13,339 bases of DNA from Nostoc sp. CHAB 5715 (GCF_020829685.1 NZ_JAIVFR010000066.1:1-13339), one strand, 5' to 3'. Positions 1 to 6,925 are shown, numbered from the stretch's first letter. Made by a program: numbers and translations. The notes: a model not told the origin generated them from the sequence alone.

Positions 1-33
1 ATACTGCTGTAGCTATTATATAGATTCAGGTAT

Positions 34-579
34 TTATCGATAGTAAAAGCTAAAGGGAATCAGACAAAATAAAGTGATGCGATCGCTCTTTTCAGGCACA
101 GGAGATGGAGTATCAAGCCGGAGGTCGCTAGCCTTCAGGCTGTAGGAAGGTGGAGAGAGACTGAGGCAATCCCCAGATTGCTGAGAAAGGTTAGGTAATT
201 GAGTTAAGGTATTGGACTTGGACTCTTGAGTCGGTCGATAAATTGATGCAAAAAGACTAATGTTAATGGGTTGAATGATAGCTGGAATTAACTGAGTTCG
301 AGCCATTTCAGCAGTAAGGACACTATTTGTCGGAACTCGCATAGAATTGACATCCAACTGCTCAAAGACGGGAGTTATTTGCGCCAACGTATTAGACTCT
401 TGGGTACATGGATTAGTTGGTTGCTGAAAACTCGTAGATAAGTGTGTGACTGTAATTAACTGATTTTGAGCGGTTTCAACAGGAGGAGCCTCAGATGCAA
501 TGGCACTGTTAGCAAGCACCAACATAGCACCCAAGAAGGCTGGACTGATCAGTAAAGCCTTATTGAAAATTTTTGACAT
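34..579 (-). CDS. Secreted protein with porin-like signal peptide
   Basis: This gene encodes 181 aa. ATG at 579-577 follows a GAGGA ribosome site about 8 nt upstream. Residues 1-28 form a clear Sec signal peptide (Lys-containing start, hydrophobic core, cleavage near ANSAIAS). That signal strongly resembles the N-terminus of cyanobacterial S-layer-homology iron-uptake porins, which are about 550 aa. The expected SLH domain and beta-barrel do not follow. Instead there is a Gln/Asn/Ser/Thr/Pro-rich stretch with two loosely repeated segments (QESNTLAQ near 61, ESKSNTLTQ near 118). The C-terminus turns hydrophobic and aromatic (LFCLIPFSFYYR), as expected when a frame runs past its true end. It may be a decayed porin or a separate small exported protein. 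Export is well supported; function is unknown. Confidence 0.55.
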   Translation of the reverse strand: MSKIFNKALLISPAFLGAMLVLANSAIASEAPPVETAQNQLITVTHLSTSFQQPTNPCTQESNTLAQITPVFEQLDVNSMRVPTNSVLTAEMARTQLIPAIIQPINISLFASIYRPTQESKSNTLTQLPNLSQQSGDCLSLSPPSYSLKASDLRLDTPSPVPEKSDRITLFCLIPFSFYYR

Positions 580-599
580 TGATTCGTCCTCACACCCAA

Positions 600-630
600 T
601 GAAAAAACACTAATAACTTGAATATTAGTG
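600..630 (-). terminator. Intrinsic terminator, minus strand
   Basis: Two 8-bp arms, CACTAATA at 608-615 and TATTAGTG at 623-630, pair perfectly around a 7-nt loop. Read on the minus strand, the hairpin is followed directly by TTTTTTC. It would end transcription from the SulP remnant before the 579 gene. It also lies about 20 nt upstream of that gene's start, so it could act as an attenuator. Confidence 0.55.
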
Positions 631-712
631 CTTATAGCTTGAATTACAGCAATTTTCAGATAATTAAACCACGATTTGGAGTGAGTTATATAAGTGATTC
701 TTCGATTTAATA

Positions 713-928
713 CTAGTAGAGATTTATGTAGTTTAATTGGCCTGTGGCATACAAGCGATCGCCCTGAGAATTGATTCCCAGTCCAAAATACTGGCTACCC
801 TGAGTCGAACGGTCAATGACAGCGATCGCCTCACCAGGACTACTTTCAATCCCTTTCCAATGAGAAGTTGGTGGAAGTAGCAGGGAATCTGCATACTCCT
901 CTCCAGAACAAGCAGACAGCGAAGATTT
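713..928 (-). pseudogene. Open gene fragment downstream of SulP remnant
   Basis: After the SulP stop (TAG, 929-931) the same frame stays open for 71 codons to a TAG at 713-715. It has no start codon. The translation contains LSACSGEEYADSLLLPP, then GEAIAVIDRSTQGSQ, then YFGLGINSQGDRLYATG. The last piece resembles a beta-propeller or beta-barrel strand motif (LxxSPDGxxLYVTG), but I do not recognise the family. HIP1 octamers at 755 and 822 show native cyanobacterial composition. It is probably the tail of a neighbouring gene joined to SulP by deletion. It could also be former SulP C-terminal coding sequence beyond a new stop, but it does not look like a STAS domain. Confidence 0.35.
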
Positions 929-1867
929 CTACGTCGCTCTTTGCGATCGCCCAATGACGAACGGTTGGCGGTAACGCTCTACCAAACCATCCCACTGTAC
1001 GACGAGGGTGCTTCCCGTCTGCTTCTGTTGCTTCTCCCACACTGAGAATAAGTCGAGGCTTTCTGCACTGGCGATCAAGGCGATCGCTATTGCTTCCACA
1101 AGCAGTGGTGCCTGAAGCAGGTGCGTTAAGGAAGCAGGCGTTGGCAATTGAATTGCAGAAGCAAGATTAGCAGGCACATCGACGTATTTAACTGGCAGCT
1201 TCATGATGGCAGCGATCGCAGTTGCTACGACCACAGCAATCAGAACACCTGGTAGCAAGTTCAATCTTCGAGGCTTAAACTTATCCCAAACTACGAGTGT
1301 GAAGATGCTAACCAGACCTATAAGCGCAGCAATTTGATGACTGGTTACAGCAATTTGATGATTGCTAGCGTCGCTGAAAAAGATACCCTTGTAAATGGCG
1401 TTGGGAATAGAAATTAGGTTCTCAATTCCGCTCGCACGTGGCAAGTCATCGACCATTACGTGGAATTGGGAAGCGAAGATCAGTACGCCTATACCTGCAA
1501 GCATTGCATAGATCACTGCCGGAGATATGGCGCGGAACACCTGACCCAGCTTGAATACTCCCGCCAGCAATTGGATTAATCCCGCCAGCAGAAGAATAGG
1601 CCCGAGCATTTCAATGCCGTAATCGCGGATCAGTTCTGCGACAATGACAGCCAGTCCAGCTGCTGGGCCACTGACTTGTAGTGGGGAACCTGCGATCGCG
1701 CCGACAATAATTCCGCCTACCATTCCTGTCACTAAGCCACGAGATGGAGGCACTCCCGAAGCGATCGCAATCCCCATGCACAGCGGCAGTGCGACAAGAA
1801 ATACAACTATGGATGCCAATAGGTCGTCGGTGATGAATCGTTTGTTAAAGATGTCTCTGATTGCCAT
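929..1867 (-). pseudogene. SulP anion transporter, internally deleted
   Basis: The SulP (Sulfate_transp) family moves sulfate, bicarbonate or related anions across the inner membrane. ATG at 1867-1865 gives MAIRDIFNKRFITDDLLAS, the usual SulP start, so the 54 codons open upstream to 2029 are probably not translated. The N-terminal membrane domain is intact for about 265 residues. It includes LPLCMGIAIASGVPP, QVSGPAAGLAVIVAE and the block ending ALIASAESL. At that point family members continue for about 200 residues through more helices and a STAS domain. Here the sequence jumps to SVWEKQQKQTGSTLVVQWDG, which looks like the very end of a STAS domain. The total is 312 aa against roughly 550 normally. 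An in-frame internal deletion is inferred. The product lacks several helices and is unlikely to transport. Confidence 0.7.
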
Positions 1868-2029
1868 TTTTTTAGCTGTAGGTACGTGGACATAAAAAAA
1901 CAGCCAACCAACTGAGATGCCTTTAGAGGGCTGTGCCGCCCACACAGATGAGTCACAATCGTTTGAAAAATTGCCAACCTTTTTGGATGTTTGTCTAACT
2001 CCATCATTTACGCATGGGTAGGAATCCAA

Positions 2030-2574
2030 CCCGAAGGGTTGAATACCAAAGCTAGCAATTTTTTTAAACGTTTACGCCTTGATAATCTTTGCGGCACACA
2101 GATAACTTATTAAAATTGACTGTTTTTTCCGGATAATCTACTTATCTGGCAAACTTGGTAATACATTTCTCAAATTCAGCATAGAGTTCTGCTCCTCGCT
2201 ATAACTGACCCCAAACCTCTGAGTATATTGGGGTGGTTGAAAGCAAATAAAGTACCCTATTATCAAGAATTTAACCTTTAGTTTATATCAAAGTTTGAAC
2301 TTTGAGTCAAGCAAAACTAGTAGTTATATTTCCTAACAAAAATAATAATTATTGCTGAATTTAAAAAAAGAATAATGCATATTTATCAATTAAAAAATTT
2401 GACTAATTATTAAAACTCCCAAATATTTTTAACTGTATCCAGCTTTCTCTTGAAAATTAAACCCTATACCTTAACCTGACTTGCTCTCTCGTTATAAGAT
2501 TTAAACTTAGGAATTTATCCCAGCATTAACTTCTGTCTACAGGAGTAAGTTTTTTATCTAAAATTCTCTAGAAA
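2030..2574. other. Gene-free AT-rich intergenic stretch
   Basis: No convincing gene was found here. It should hold the promoter of the SulP remnant, which is read leftward. Visible structure is limited to a short inverted repeat at 2027-2041 (CAACCC, GAA, GGGTTG) and a 7-bp hairpin with ACCCCAA at 2208-2214 and TTGGGGT at 2228-2234. Neither is followed by a T-run. Confidence 0.4.
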
Positions 2575-2596
2575 TTTCATCTCAATTTCATAATTG
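2575..2596 (+). promoter_or_regulatory. Tandem 11-bp repeat, putative RppA site 1
   Basis: TTTCATCTCAA (2575-2585) is followed directly by TTTCATAATTG (2586-2596). It is one of five such pairs in the window, and the only one far from an annotated start. No gene lies between it and the terminator at 2717-2769, so it may drive a short non-coding transcript. Binding by the RppA encoded at 7255 is inferred. Confidence 0.5.
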
Positions 2597-2769
2597 TGTA
2601 GTAAGACTTAAGCCAAGCAATCTACTTAATAGAATAAAATTTGAATCTATTGCATATCAATGTAATTAAATTGTCTATACTAGATTTTAGTTTCATGCTC
2701 CTTATTTTTAAAGCTTAATCAGACTTTTGGTCATGCAGTAACTAGTTATGACCAAAAGTTTGATTTTTT
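2597..2769 (+). ncRNA. Candidate small RNA with orphan terminator
   Basis: The stretch contains no open gene. It is bounded on the left by a tandem operator-like repeat and on the right by a strong plus-strand intrinsic terminator. A good -10 match, TATACT, lies near 2685-2690, so a transcript could start near 2695 (about 75 nt) or earlier if driven from the repeat. The transcript is an inference. The alternative is that the terminator belongs to a lost gene. Confidence 0.3.
2717..2769 (+). terminator. Strong intrinsic terminator with no upstream gene
   Basis: Arms at 2717-2734 and 2748-2765 pair over 18 bp with a single G-T type mismatch around a 13-nt loop. A T-run (TTTTTT) ends at 2769. 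The minus strand lacks a matching T-run, so it reads rightward. No coding region ends upstream of it. Confidence 0.65.
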
Positions 2770-2799
2770 ATTATTGAATATTTAGTATTCGATGATTTA

Positions 2800-2832
2800 T
2801 TTCATCCTAATTTCATCCTGATTATATATAGT
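2800..2832 (+). promoter_or_regulatory. Tandem repeat (site 2) and promoter of cemA-like gene
   Basis: TTTCATCCTAA (2800-2810) and TTTCATCCTGA (2811-2821) form the best-conserved pair in the window, with 9 of the first 9 bases identical. A -10-like TATAGT lies at 2827-2832, close after the repeats. The repeats therefore occupy the -35 region, the typical place for an OmpR/PhoB-type activator. The next gene starts at 2933. Regulation by RppA is inferred. Confidence 0.6.
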
Positions 2833-2932
2833 AACTTTTAGGAGCTTATTCCTTGGCTTTGCTCCACACTATTCTCAGGCTTTTTAGTTCAGCCACAACG
2901 GTAATACTACCTAGCCTGACTTTATCGAGCAA

Positions 2933-3754
2933 ATGAGAATGAAACCTAATCCAAAATCTCAAAAACTTAGCTTTGTTCCTCGGTCGATACTACAAACTCT
3001 AGAAAAGCTAAAACAAGCACTAGAGCCAAATGCGGAGCATAAGGTTGTTGAAGAGTTTCGCGCTTCTCGTCAGAGAACAATTAGTTCTCTCCGTTATTTG
3101 TTAATTCTATTTATTGTTCCATTATTAGTGAATAATCTGTTTAAAACATTTGTAATCAAACCTTTGATTTATAAATACTGGAGCCAAGAAGCATCAGAAA
3201 TTTTCTTAAATTCTTCTCAGGAAGAAAGAGCCTTAACTGAATTGAAAAAAATTGAGCGAAAAATTCAATTTGAAGCACTACTGAGAAAAACTCCAGAACT
3301 TTCTTCAAATATTGTAGAACAGAAGGTCAAAGATAAGGCTATTGCGTTATCCCAAAAATATAAAACTGAAAGTATTGATGCAGTTGCTAATGTATTTGCA
3401 GATATACTTTCATTATTGTCATTTATTATATTATGTGTCTTTGGTAAACAGCAGCTTACCACTATTCAATTTTTTAGTGCCGACTTAATTTATAGCTTAA
3501 GCGACTCTGCGAAAGCTTTTTTCATTATTCTCGCTACTGATATCTTTGTCGGCTATCACTCTACCTATGGTTGGGAAATAATTTTAGAAAACACCTCAAA
3601 GCATTTTGGTCTTCCAGAAAATAAAAGTCTGATTTTACTATTTATTGCTACTGTCCCAGTTGTCATGGATACAATTTTCAAATATTGGATTTTTCGCTAC
3701 CTCAACCGCAGTTCTCCTTCAGCCGTGGCTACCTACCATAACATGAATGAATAA
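2933..3754 (+). CDS. CemA/PxcA-family inner-membrane protein
   Basis: The protein (273 aa) belongs to the CemA/PxcA (CotA) family, which in cyanobacteria and chloroplasts is tied to light-dependent proton extrusion and inorganic-carbon use. Diagnostic C-terminal blocks are present: SLSDSAKAFFIILATDIFVG, YGWEIILE, HFGLP, MDTIFKYWIFRYLNR and SPSAVATYHNMNE. The N-terminal block ASRQRTISSLRYLLILFIVP is also typical. Four membrane segments are visible, near residues 52-72, 150-170, 190-208 and 231-252, with a charged, Glu/Lys-rich loop at 84-145. It is shorter than Synechocystis PxcA (about 440 aa) and closer to chloroplast CemA. ATG 2933 has only a weak ribosome site, and ATG 2939 is equally possible. 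The tandem repeat at 2800-2821 lies just upstream, suggesting control by RppA. Confidence 0.85.
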   Translation: MRMKPNPKSQKLSFVPRSILQTLEKLKQALEPNAEHKVVEEFRASRQRTISSLRYLLILFIVPLLVNNLFKTFVIKPLIYKYWSQEASEIFLNSSQEERALTELKKIERKIQFEALLRKTPELSSNIVEQKVKDKAIALSQKYKTESIDAVANVFADILSLLSFIILCVFGKQQLTTIQFFSADLIYSLSDSAKAFFIILATDIFVGYHSTYGWEIILENTSKHFGLPENKSLILLFIATVPVVMDTIFKYWIFRYLNRSSPSAVATYHNMNE

Positions 3755-3832
3755 TTTTCCAAAACCTCCTTTAATTAACGTGTAACCGTAGACTGACTTT
3801 TCATGGAAATTTTTGAAAATGTTGGTATTACG

Positions 3833-3881
3833 AGGTGTAAGAGTCTAACAAATTCAAACCTTTACACCTAATCTTTTTTTT
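3833..3881 (+). terminator. Probable terminator after cemA-like gene
   Basis: AGGTGTAA (3833-3840) pairs with TTACACCT (3862-3869) around a 21-nt loop. An eight-T run follows at 3874-3881. It lies about 80 nt after the stop codon. The short stem and long loop make it a moderate-strength call. Confidence 0.5.
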
Positions 3882-3894
3882 CACATTGTGAAAA
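3878..3894. repeat. 17-bp palindrome TTTTCACA-T-TGTGAAAA
   Basis: Two perfect 8-bp arms surround a single central T. The 5' arm overlaps the T-run of the preceding terminator. It lies 110 nt before the first DUF2808 gene and could be an operator. It does not match the TGTGA-N6-TCACA pattern of CRP-type regulators. Confidence 0.4.
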
Positions 3895-4003
3895 GTAAGA
3901 AACGTAGAAGGTAGTTAATTTTAGTTTTACCAGATTGTTCCGTATTGATTTATCACAGGTTCATTTTGATTTACTGACGTTAATAATTAAGTGAGGAGTA
4001 AAC

Positions 4004-4492
4004 ATGAAGAAAGTGCTAGTTTACGTTGCTATATCTACTCTAGCTGCTGCACTTTTAATTCCTGCCAACTATGCAAGTGCCAATGAAGAAGATGGTAATG
4101 TTCCTCATGTTGATGGTAACTATCAATTTCCTCAGACTCGCTGGATGCCTGTTAGACATACTTTGCGAGTACACGTTCCCAAAAATAGCAAGAGTGTTTC
4201 GCAGTTAAAAATTGAAGTTCCAAGTACTGTCAAGTGGAGTAATAATACTAATGATGTTGTTATAAACGAAAATAATGACCGAGAAATTAACACCAATGTT
4301 TCTGTAAATGGCAAAACTATACTACTAGCTTTTGCTGAACCAATTGTTCCTAATACTAAGCTAAAGATTGATATCAAGAATGTCAAACAACCATTTCTTG
4401 GTAATGGCCCTGTCTACCGTTTATCTGCTAATCTTGTTGGCATTAATGCAGAAATACCTATAGGTGTAGCTAGATTTCGTGTAAATCTTTAA
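4004..4492 (+). CDS. DUF2808 secreted protein, copy 1
   Basis: This gene encodes 162 aa. ATG 4004 is preceded by GAGGAG (3993-3998), a strong ribosome site. Residues 1-26 form a Sec signal peptide with likely cleavage after YASA. The rest matches the cyanobacterial DUF2808 family. Visible blocks are HTLRVHVPKNSKSVSQLKIE, NTNVSVNGKTILLAFAEPI and the C-terminal EIPIGVARFRVNL. The family is exported to the periplasm or cell surface; no biochemical function is known to me. It is the first of three DUF2808 genes here and is separated from the second by an insertion sequence. It has its own strong terminator. No clear copy of the tandem 11-bp repeat stands before it; only a weak TTTATCAC / TTCATTTT series near 3949-3970 was seen. 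Confidence 0.85.
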   Translation: MKKVLVYVAISTLAAALLIPANYASANEEDGNVPHVDGNYQFPQTRWMPVRHTLRVHVPKNSKSVSQLKIEVPSTVKWSNNTNDVVINENNDREINTNVSVNGKTILLAFAEPIVPNTKLKIDIKNVKQPFLGNGPVYRLSANLVGINAEIPIGVARFRVNL

Positions 4493-4513
4493 ACTTAGCA
4501 CGATTCAATAAAT

Positions 4514-4563
4514 AAAGCCTCTGACATTTAATTTACAGACAAGTTAAATGTCAGAGGCTTTTT
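4514..4563 (+). terminator. Strong intrinsic terminator of DUF2808 copy 1
   Basis: Perfect 18-bp arms at 4514-4531 and 4544-4561 surround a 12-nt loop and are followed by a T-run. It lies 22 nt after the stop codon. The stem core is AGCCTCTGACATTTAA. Confidence 0.85.
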
Positions 4564-4590
4564 GGGATTTTTAAACCCAATTATCAAATA

Positions 4591-4631
4591 TTATTAATCA
4601 TCAATGATTTAAAATCATTGATGATTAATAA
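4591..4631. repeat. Perfect 41-bp palindrome
   Basis: Two perfect 20-bp arms (4591-4610 and 4612-4631) flank one central A at 4611. The 5' arm reads TTATTAATCATCAATGATTT. It ends exactly where the insertion-sequence target duplication begins (4632). With no real loop it could extrude as a cruciform. It is AT-rich and has no T-run, so it is a poor terminator. It belongs to the host DNA, not the IS. Confidence 0.9.
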
Positions 4632-4639
4632 CTATATTT
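4632..4639. repeat. Left 8-bp target-site duplication
   Basis: CTATATTT here is repeated exactly at 6050-6057, on the other side of the insertion sequence. Eight base pairs is the usual duplication size for ISL3-family elements. Confidence 0.9.
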
Positions 4640-6049
4640 GGTTCTACCGATCCCCTTATGAAAAAAAAGTATTTTAACTAAAAAAAAGAGCTAAAAATCA
4701 ACAAGAATATATAGCTAAAAATCAATCATGATAAAGGTTTCTGGTTTTTTAAATATCCTGGATCTGTGAGAGAATAAAATTAAATTTACTATAAATTTAA
4801 TTTTAGGTGATCGCTATGAAGTTTTCCGTAGAGCAAATTCTTAATTTACCAGGGATAAAAGTATTAAATTGTCAAGACATTGAAGGCTTAGGATTAATCA
4901 TAGAAATACAAGCTGACTCCAAATCTTCTAAATGTCCAAGATGTGGTAAAGCTAGTCATAGTATACATCAAAATCATTGGCGTAATATTAAAGACTTGCC
5001 TTGGAGTAATCAGCAAGTAATATTAAGAGTTAACCGCCGTCAGTTTCGATGCAAAAATTGTCAAAAACCATTTAGTGAGGATTTAGATTTTGTCGATAAA
5101 CAACGAGGATATACTAAAAGATTTGCGATAGAAATAGTGAAGCAAGTGTTAGACAGTAATATTCGTAGTGTTGCAGAGAGAAATGATTTGAGTGAATCAG
5201 AAATTCAATCAATGCTAGATTATTTAGAATCAGATATCAGACTTGATTTAAGTGAAATAAAACGTCTAGGCATAGATGAAATTGCTTTAATTAAAGGTCA
5301 AGGTAATTATTTAGGAGTATTGGTAGATTTAGACAGAAGAAAACCAATTGACATTGTTGAGTCACGTCGTCAATCAGAAATGAGTCAAGCCTTGCAGAGT
5401 ATGGGTAATGAGGTTTTAGAACAAATCGAAGAAGTGAGCATTGATTTGTGGAAACCATATAAAAGTTTAGTAAAAGAATTGATGCCCAATGCAGACGTAA
5501 CTGTTGATAGATTTCATGTAATGAAACAGGTAAACGATGAATTAGATGCAACACGTAAACAGCAAAAGAAAGCAGCAGGTTCACTCAAGAATAAATTGGA
5601 AAAAGACCGAATATTAGCTGGATTATTAAAAAGTAAATATAGCTTGTTAAAAAACGAAGATTCTTTAAATGAGCTACAAAAAGAAAAGTTAAAAGCAGTT
5701 CAAGATGTATCTCCAATACTATCAAAAATGCACGCCCTTAAAGAGGAATTCAGAAATATATTCAACACGGCTGAATCATGGGGCGATGAGGTACTGAAAT
5801 TATTAGATTGGATGTATGATTCAAGCTTATACTTTCCGAAAACTATTAGAACCATTTTTAGGTGGTTTGGAGATATAGTTGGTTATTTTGAACAAAGAAC
5901 AACTAGTGGGACTGTAGAAGGAATTAATAATAAGTTGAAGCTACTAAAAAGACTAGGATATGGTTTCCGTAATTTTGCAAATTTTAGATTACGCTGCTTA
6001 TTATCTTGGCACTTTAGTGTTAAATCTCCATAAGGGGATCGGTAGAACC
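4640..6049 (+). mobile_element. Complete ISL3-type insertion sequence, 1410 bp
   Basis: The ends are perfect 21-bp inverted repeats at 4640-4660 and 6029-6049; the left one begins GGTTCTACCGATCCCC. An intact 8-bp duplication, CTATATTT, flanks them at 4632-4639 and 6050-6057. One full-length transposase fills the element. Perfect ends, perfect duplication and an open transposase point to recent insertion and possible activity. It sits between DUF2808 copies 1 and 2, just after a perfect palindrome and about 30 bp upstream of a tandem regulatory repeat, without breaking a gene. Confidence 0.95.
4816..6033 (+). CDS. ISL3-family transposase
   Basis: The transposase (405 aa) moves the element by DDE chemistry. 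An N-terminal zinc ribbon is visible (CPRCG at about 40-43 and CKNC at 79-82). A helix-turn-helix region follows near 100-145, then the DDE domain. Candidate catalytic residues are Asp in GIDEIAL (about 154), Asp in DLWKPY or DRFHVMK (about 210 or 231), and Glu in TVEGINNKLK (about 368). The family tail GYGFRNFANFRLR is intact. GTG 4807 is in frame, but AGGTGA at 4805-4810 is better read as the ribosome site for ATG 4816. The stop lies inside the right inverted repeat. There are no internal stops, so it is probably functional. Confidence 0.93.
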   Translation: MKFSVEQILNLPGIKVLNCQDIEGLGLIIEIQADSKSSKCPRCGKASHSIHQNHWRNIKDLPWSNQQVILRVNRRQFRCKNCQKPFSEDLDFVDKQRGYTKRFAIEIVKQVLDSNIRSVAERNDLSESEIQSMLDYLESDIRLDLSEIKRLGIDEIALIKGQGNYLGVLVDLDRRKPIDIVESRRQSEMSQALQSMGNEVLEQIEEVSIDLWKPYKSLVKELMPNADVTVDRFHVMKQVNDELDATRKQQKKAAGSLKNKLEKDRILAGLLKSKYSLLKNEDSLNELQKEKLKAVQDVSPILSKMHALKEEFRNIFNTAESWGDEVLKLLDWMYDSSLYFPKTIRTIFRWFGDIVGYFEQRTTSGTVEGINNKLKLLKRLGYGFRNFANFRLRCLLSWHFSVKSP

Positions 6050-6057
6050 CTATATTT
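6050..6057. repeat. Right 8-bp target-site duplication
   Basis: CTATATTT is identical to 4632-4639 and directly follows the right inverted repeat. Confidence 0.9.
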
Positions 6058-6081
6058 TAAATTTTACTTAACATAACAATA

Positions 6082-6120
6082 TTTCACTTCTATTTCATCA
6101 ATACCTTTCACAATTATAGA
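6082..6120 (+). promoter_or_regulatory. Tandem repeat (site 3) and promoter of DUF2808 copy 2
   Basis: TTTCACTTCTA (6082-6092) and TTTCATCAATA (6093-6103) form a pair with 11-bp spacing, weaker than site 2. A further TTTCA occurs at 6106. A -10-like TATAGA lies at 6115-6120, and the gene starts at 6163. The IS ends only 33 bp upstream, so the insertion has replaced everything further upstream of this promoter. Confidence 0.5.
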
Positions 6121-6162
6121 TATAGAGCTAATTAACCAATTAACAAAACAAGGAGAATATTG

Positions 6163-6645
6163 ATGAAAAAGCTGATTTACACTGTTGCCTTTACCTTAGT
6201 TCTCGCATCTTCAGTTCCTTCAGTTTCTACTGCTTGGGCGAAAAATCCAAATGATGCTAAATTTTCCCATTTAGGAAATAGTACTGCTGTTCCTAATAAT
6301 GCCCGTACCCTAAATGCTACTCATAAGTTTGATGTTCATGTCCAAGGTAAAGCTCTTTCAGAATTGGCGATTGATTTACCAGAGGGGGTAAGTATTGATA
6401 AAGGAATTGAAGTCGAAAATAAATTAGGTCAAAAAATTCCTACAACGCTTTCCATTAACAACAGAAAAGCTACAGTAGCTTTTCCGGAACCAGTAGCCCC
6501 TGGTACAAGCATATCAATTCGTATGGAAGGAGTTAATACTCCAGGTTATGAGGAAACTTGGCATTATCCAGTATCTGTCAAAAAGGTTGATATGAAAGAA
6601 GAAATTCCACTTGGTTTAGCCCGGATTCAGACTTACGGTGGTTAG
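6163..6645 (+). CDS. DUF2808 secreted protein, copy 2
   Basis: This gene encodes 160 aa. ATG 6163 follows AAGGAGA (6150-6156) at ideal spacing; TTG 6160 is in frame but unnecessary. The signal peptide is residues 1-26, ending STAWA. DUF2808 features include THKFDVHVQGKALSELAIDL, TLSINNRKATVAFPEPVAPG and EIPLGLARIQTYGG. It is clearly related to copy 1 but well diverged, so the two are not a recent duplication. It lies just downstream of a tandem 11-bp repeat, consistent with control by the nearby RppA/RppB system. A weak hairpin follows at 6702-6734. Its role is unknown beyond export. Confidence 0.85.
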   Translation: MKKLIYTVAFTLVLASSVPSVSTAWAKNPNDAKFSHLGNSTAVPNNARTLNATHKFDVHVQGKALSELAIDLPEGVSIDKGIEVENKLGQKIPTTLSINNRKATVAFPEPVAPGTSISIRMEGVNTPGYEETWHYPVSVKKVDMKEEIPLGLARIQTYGG

Positions 6646-6701
6646 GCTAATTAACTGCTGTTAATTTTAGCTGTAGCTGTTAACTAAATTAATCAGTAGC
6701 T

Positions 6702-6734
6702 GTAGGGTGAGATGGTGGATCTTGCTTACCCTAC
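6702..6734 (+). repeat. Hairpin between DUF2808 copies 2 and 3
   Basis: GTAGGGTGAG (6702-6711) pairs with CTTACCCTAC (6725-6734), 10 bp including one G-T pair, around a 13-nt loop. No T-run follows. GTAGGGT-type hairpins are common dispersed repeats in Nostoc-like genomes, which is the likeliest explanation. Confidence 0.45.
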
Positions 6735-6755
6735 ATCATCTTGCCGGAATTAGTT

Positions 6756-6923
6756 ATGAAAAAGTCAATTTATGCGGGTGCAGCATTTTTTCTAATAGTA
6801 ACTTCTTCATTTCCATCAGCTTGGGGAAGCGAAAATAAAGACAATTTCAAAGTCTCTATTGGTAATGGTGTAGCATTTCCTAGCACTGTTGGGTTTCCAG
6901 GCGCTGCTCATGATCTGACTTAA
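6756..6923 (+). pseudogene. DUF2808 protein, copy 3, truncated
   Basis: The 55-aa product has a signal peptide (residues 1-24, ending SAWG) followed by the first lines of a DUF2808 mature region. It stops at PGAAHDLT, just where HxLRVHVP or HKFDVHV begins in the other two copies. The frame ends with TAA at 6921-6923. The sequence beyond has no DUF2808 similarity in any frame. Instead the tandem TTTCATC repeat begins 3 bp after the stop. The 3' two-thirds are therefore deleted rather than frameshifted. ATG 6756 has a poor ribosome site; TTG 6741 is in frame upstream. It is probably non-functional, although an exported 31-residue peptide could still be made. Confidence 0.7.
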
Positions 6924-6925
6924 TA

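Noticed and set aside
733..954. Minus-strand open frame of 73 codons
   Set aside because: It is out of frame with the more protein-like fragment at 713-928, and its translation is Arg/Leu-rich without domain features.
1644..1895. Plus-strand open frame opposite SulP
   Set aside because: It is a shadow of a GC-richer gene on the other strand; no ribosome site or domain.
1868..2029. 54-codon N-terminal extension of the SulP gene
   Set aside because: SulP proteins start at MAIRDIFN; the extension has no homology-like features and no ribosome site.
3878..3894. CRP-type (SYCRP1) binding site
   Set aside because: The half-sites TGTGA and TCACA are in the wrong order and spacing for the consensus.
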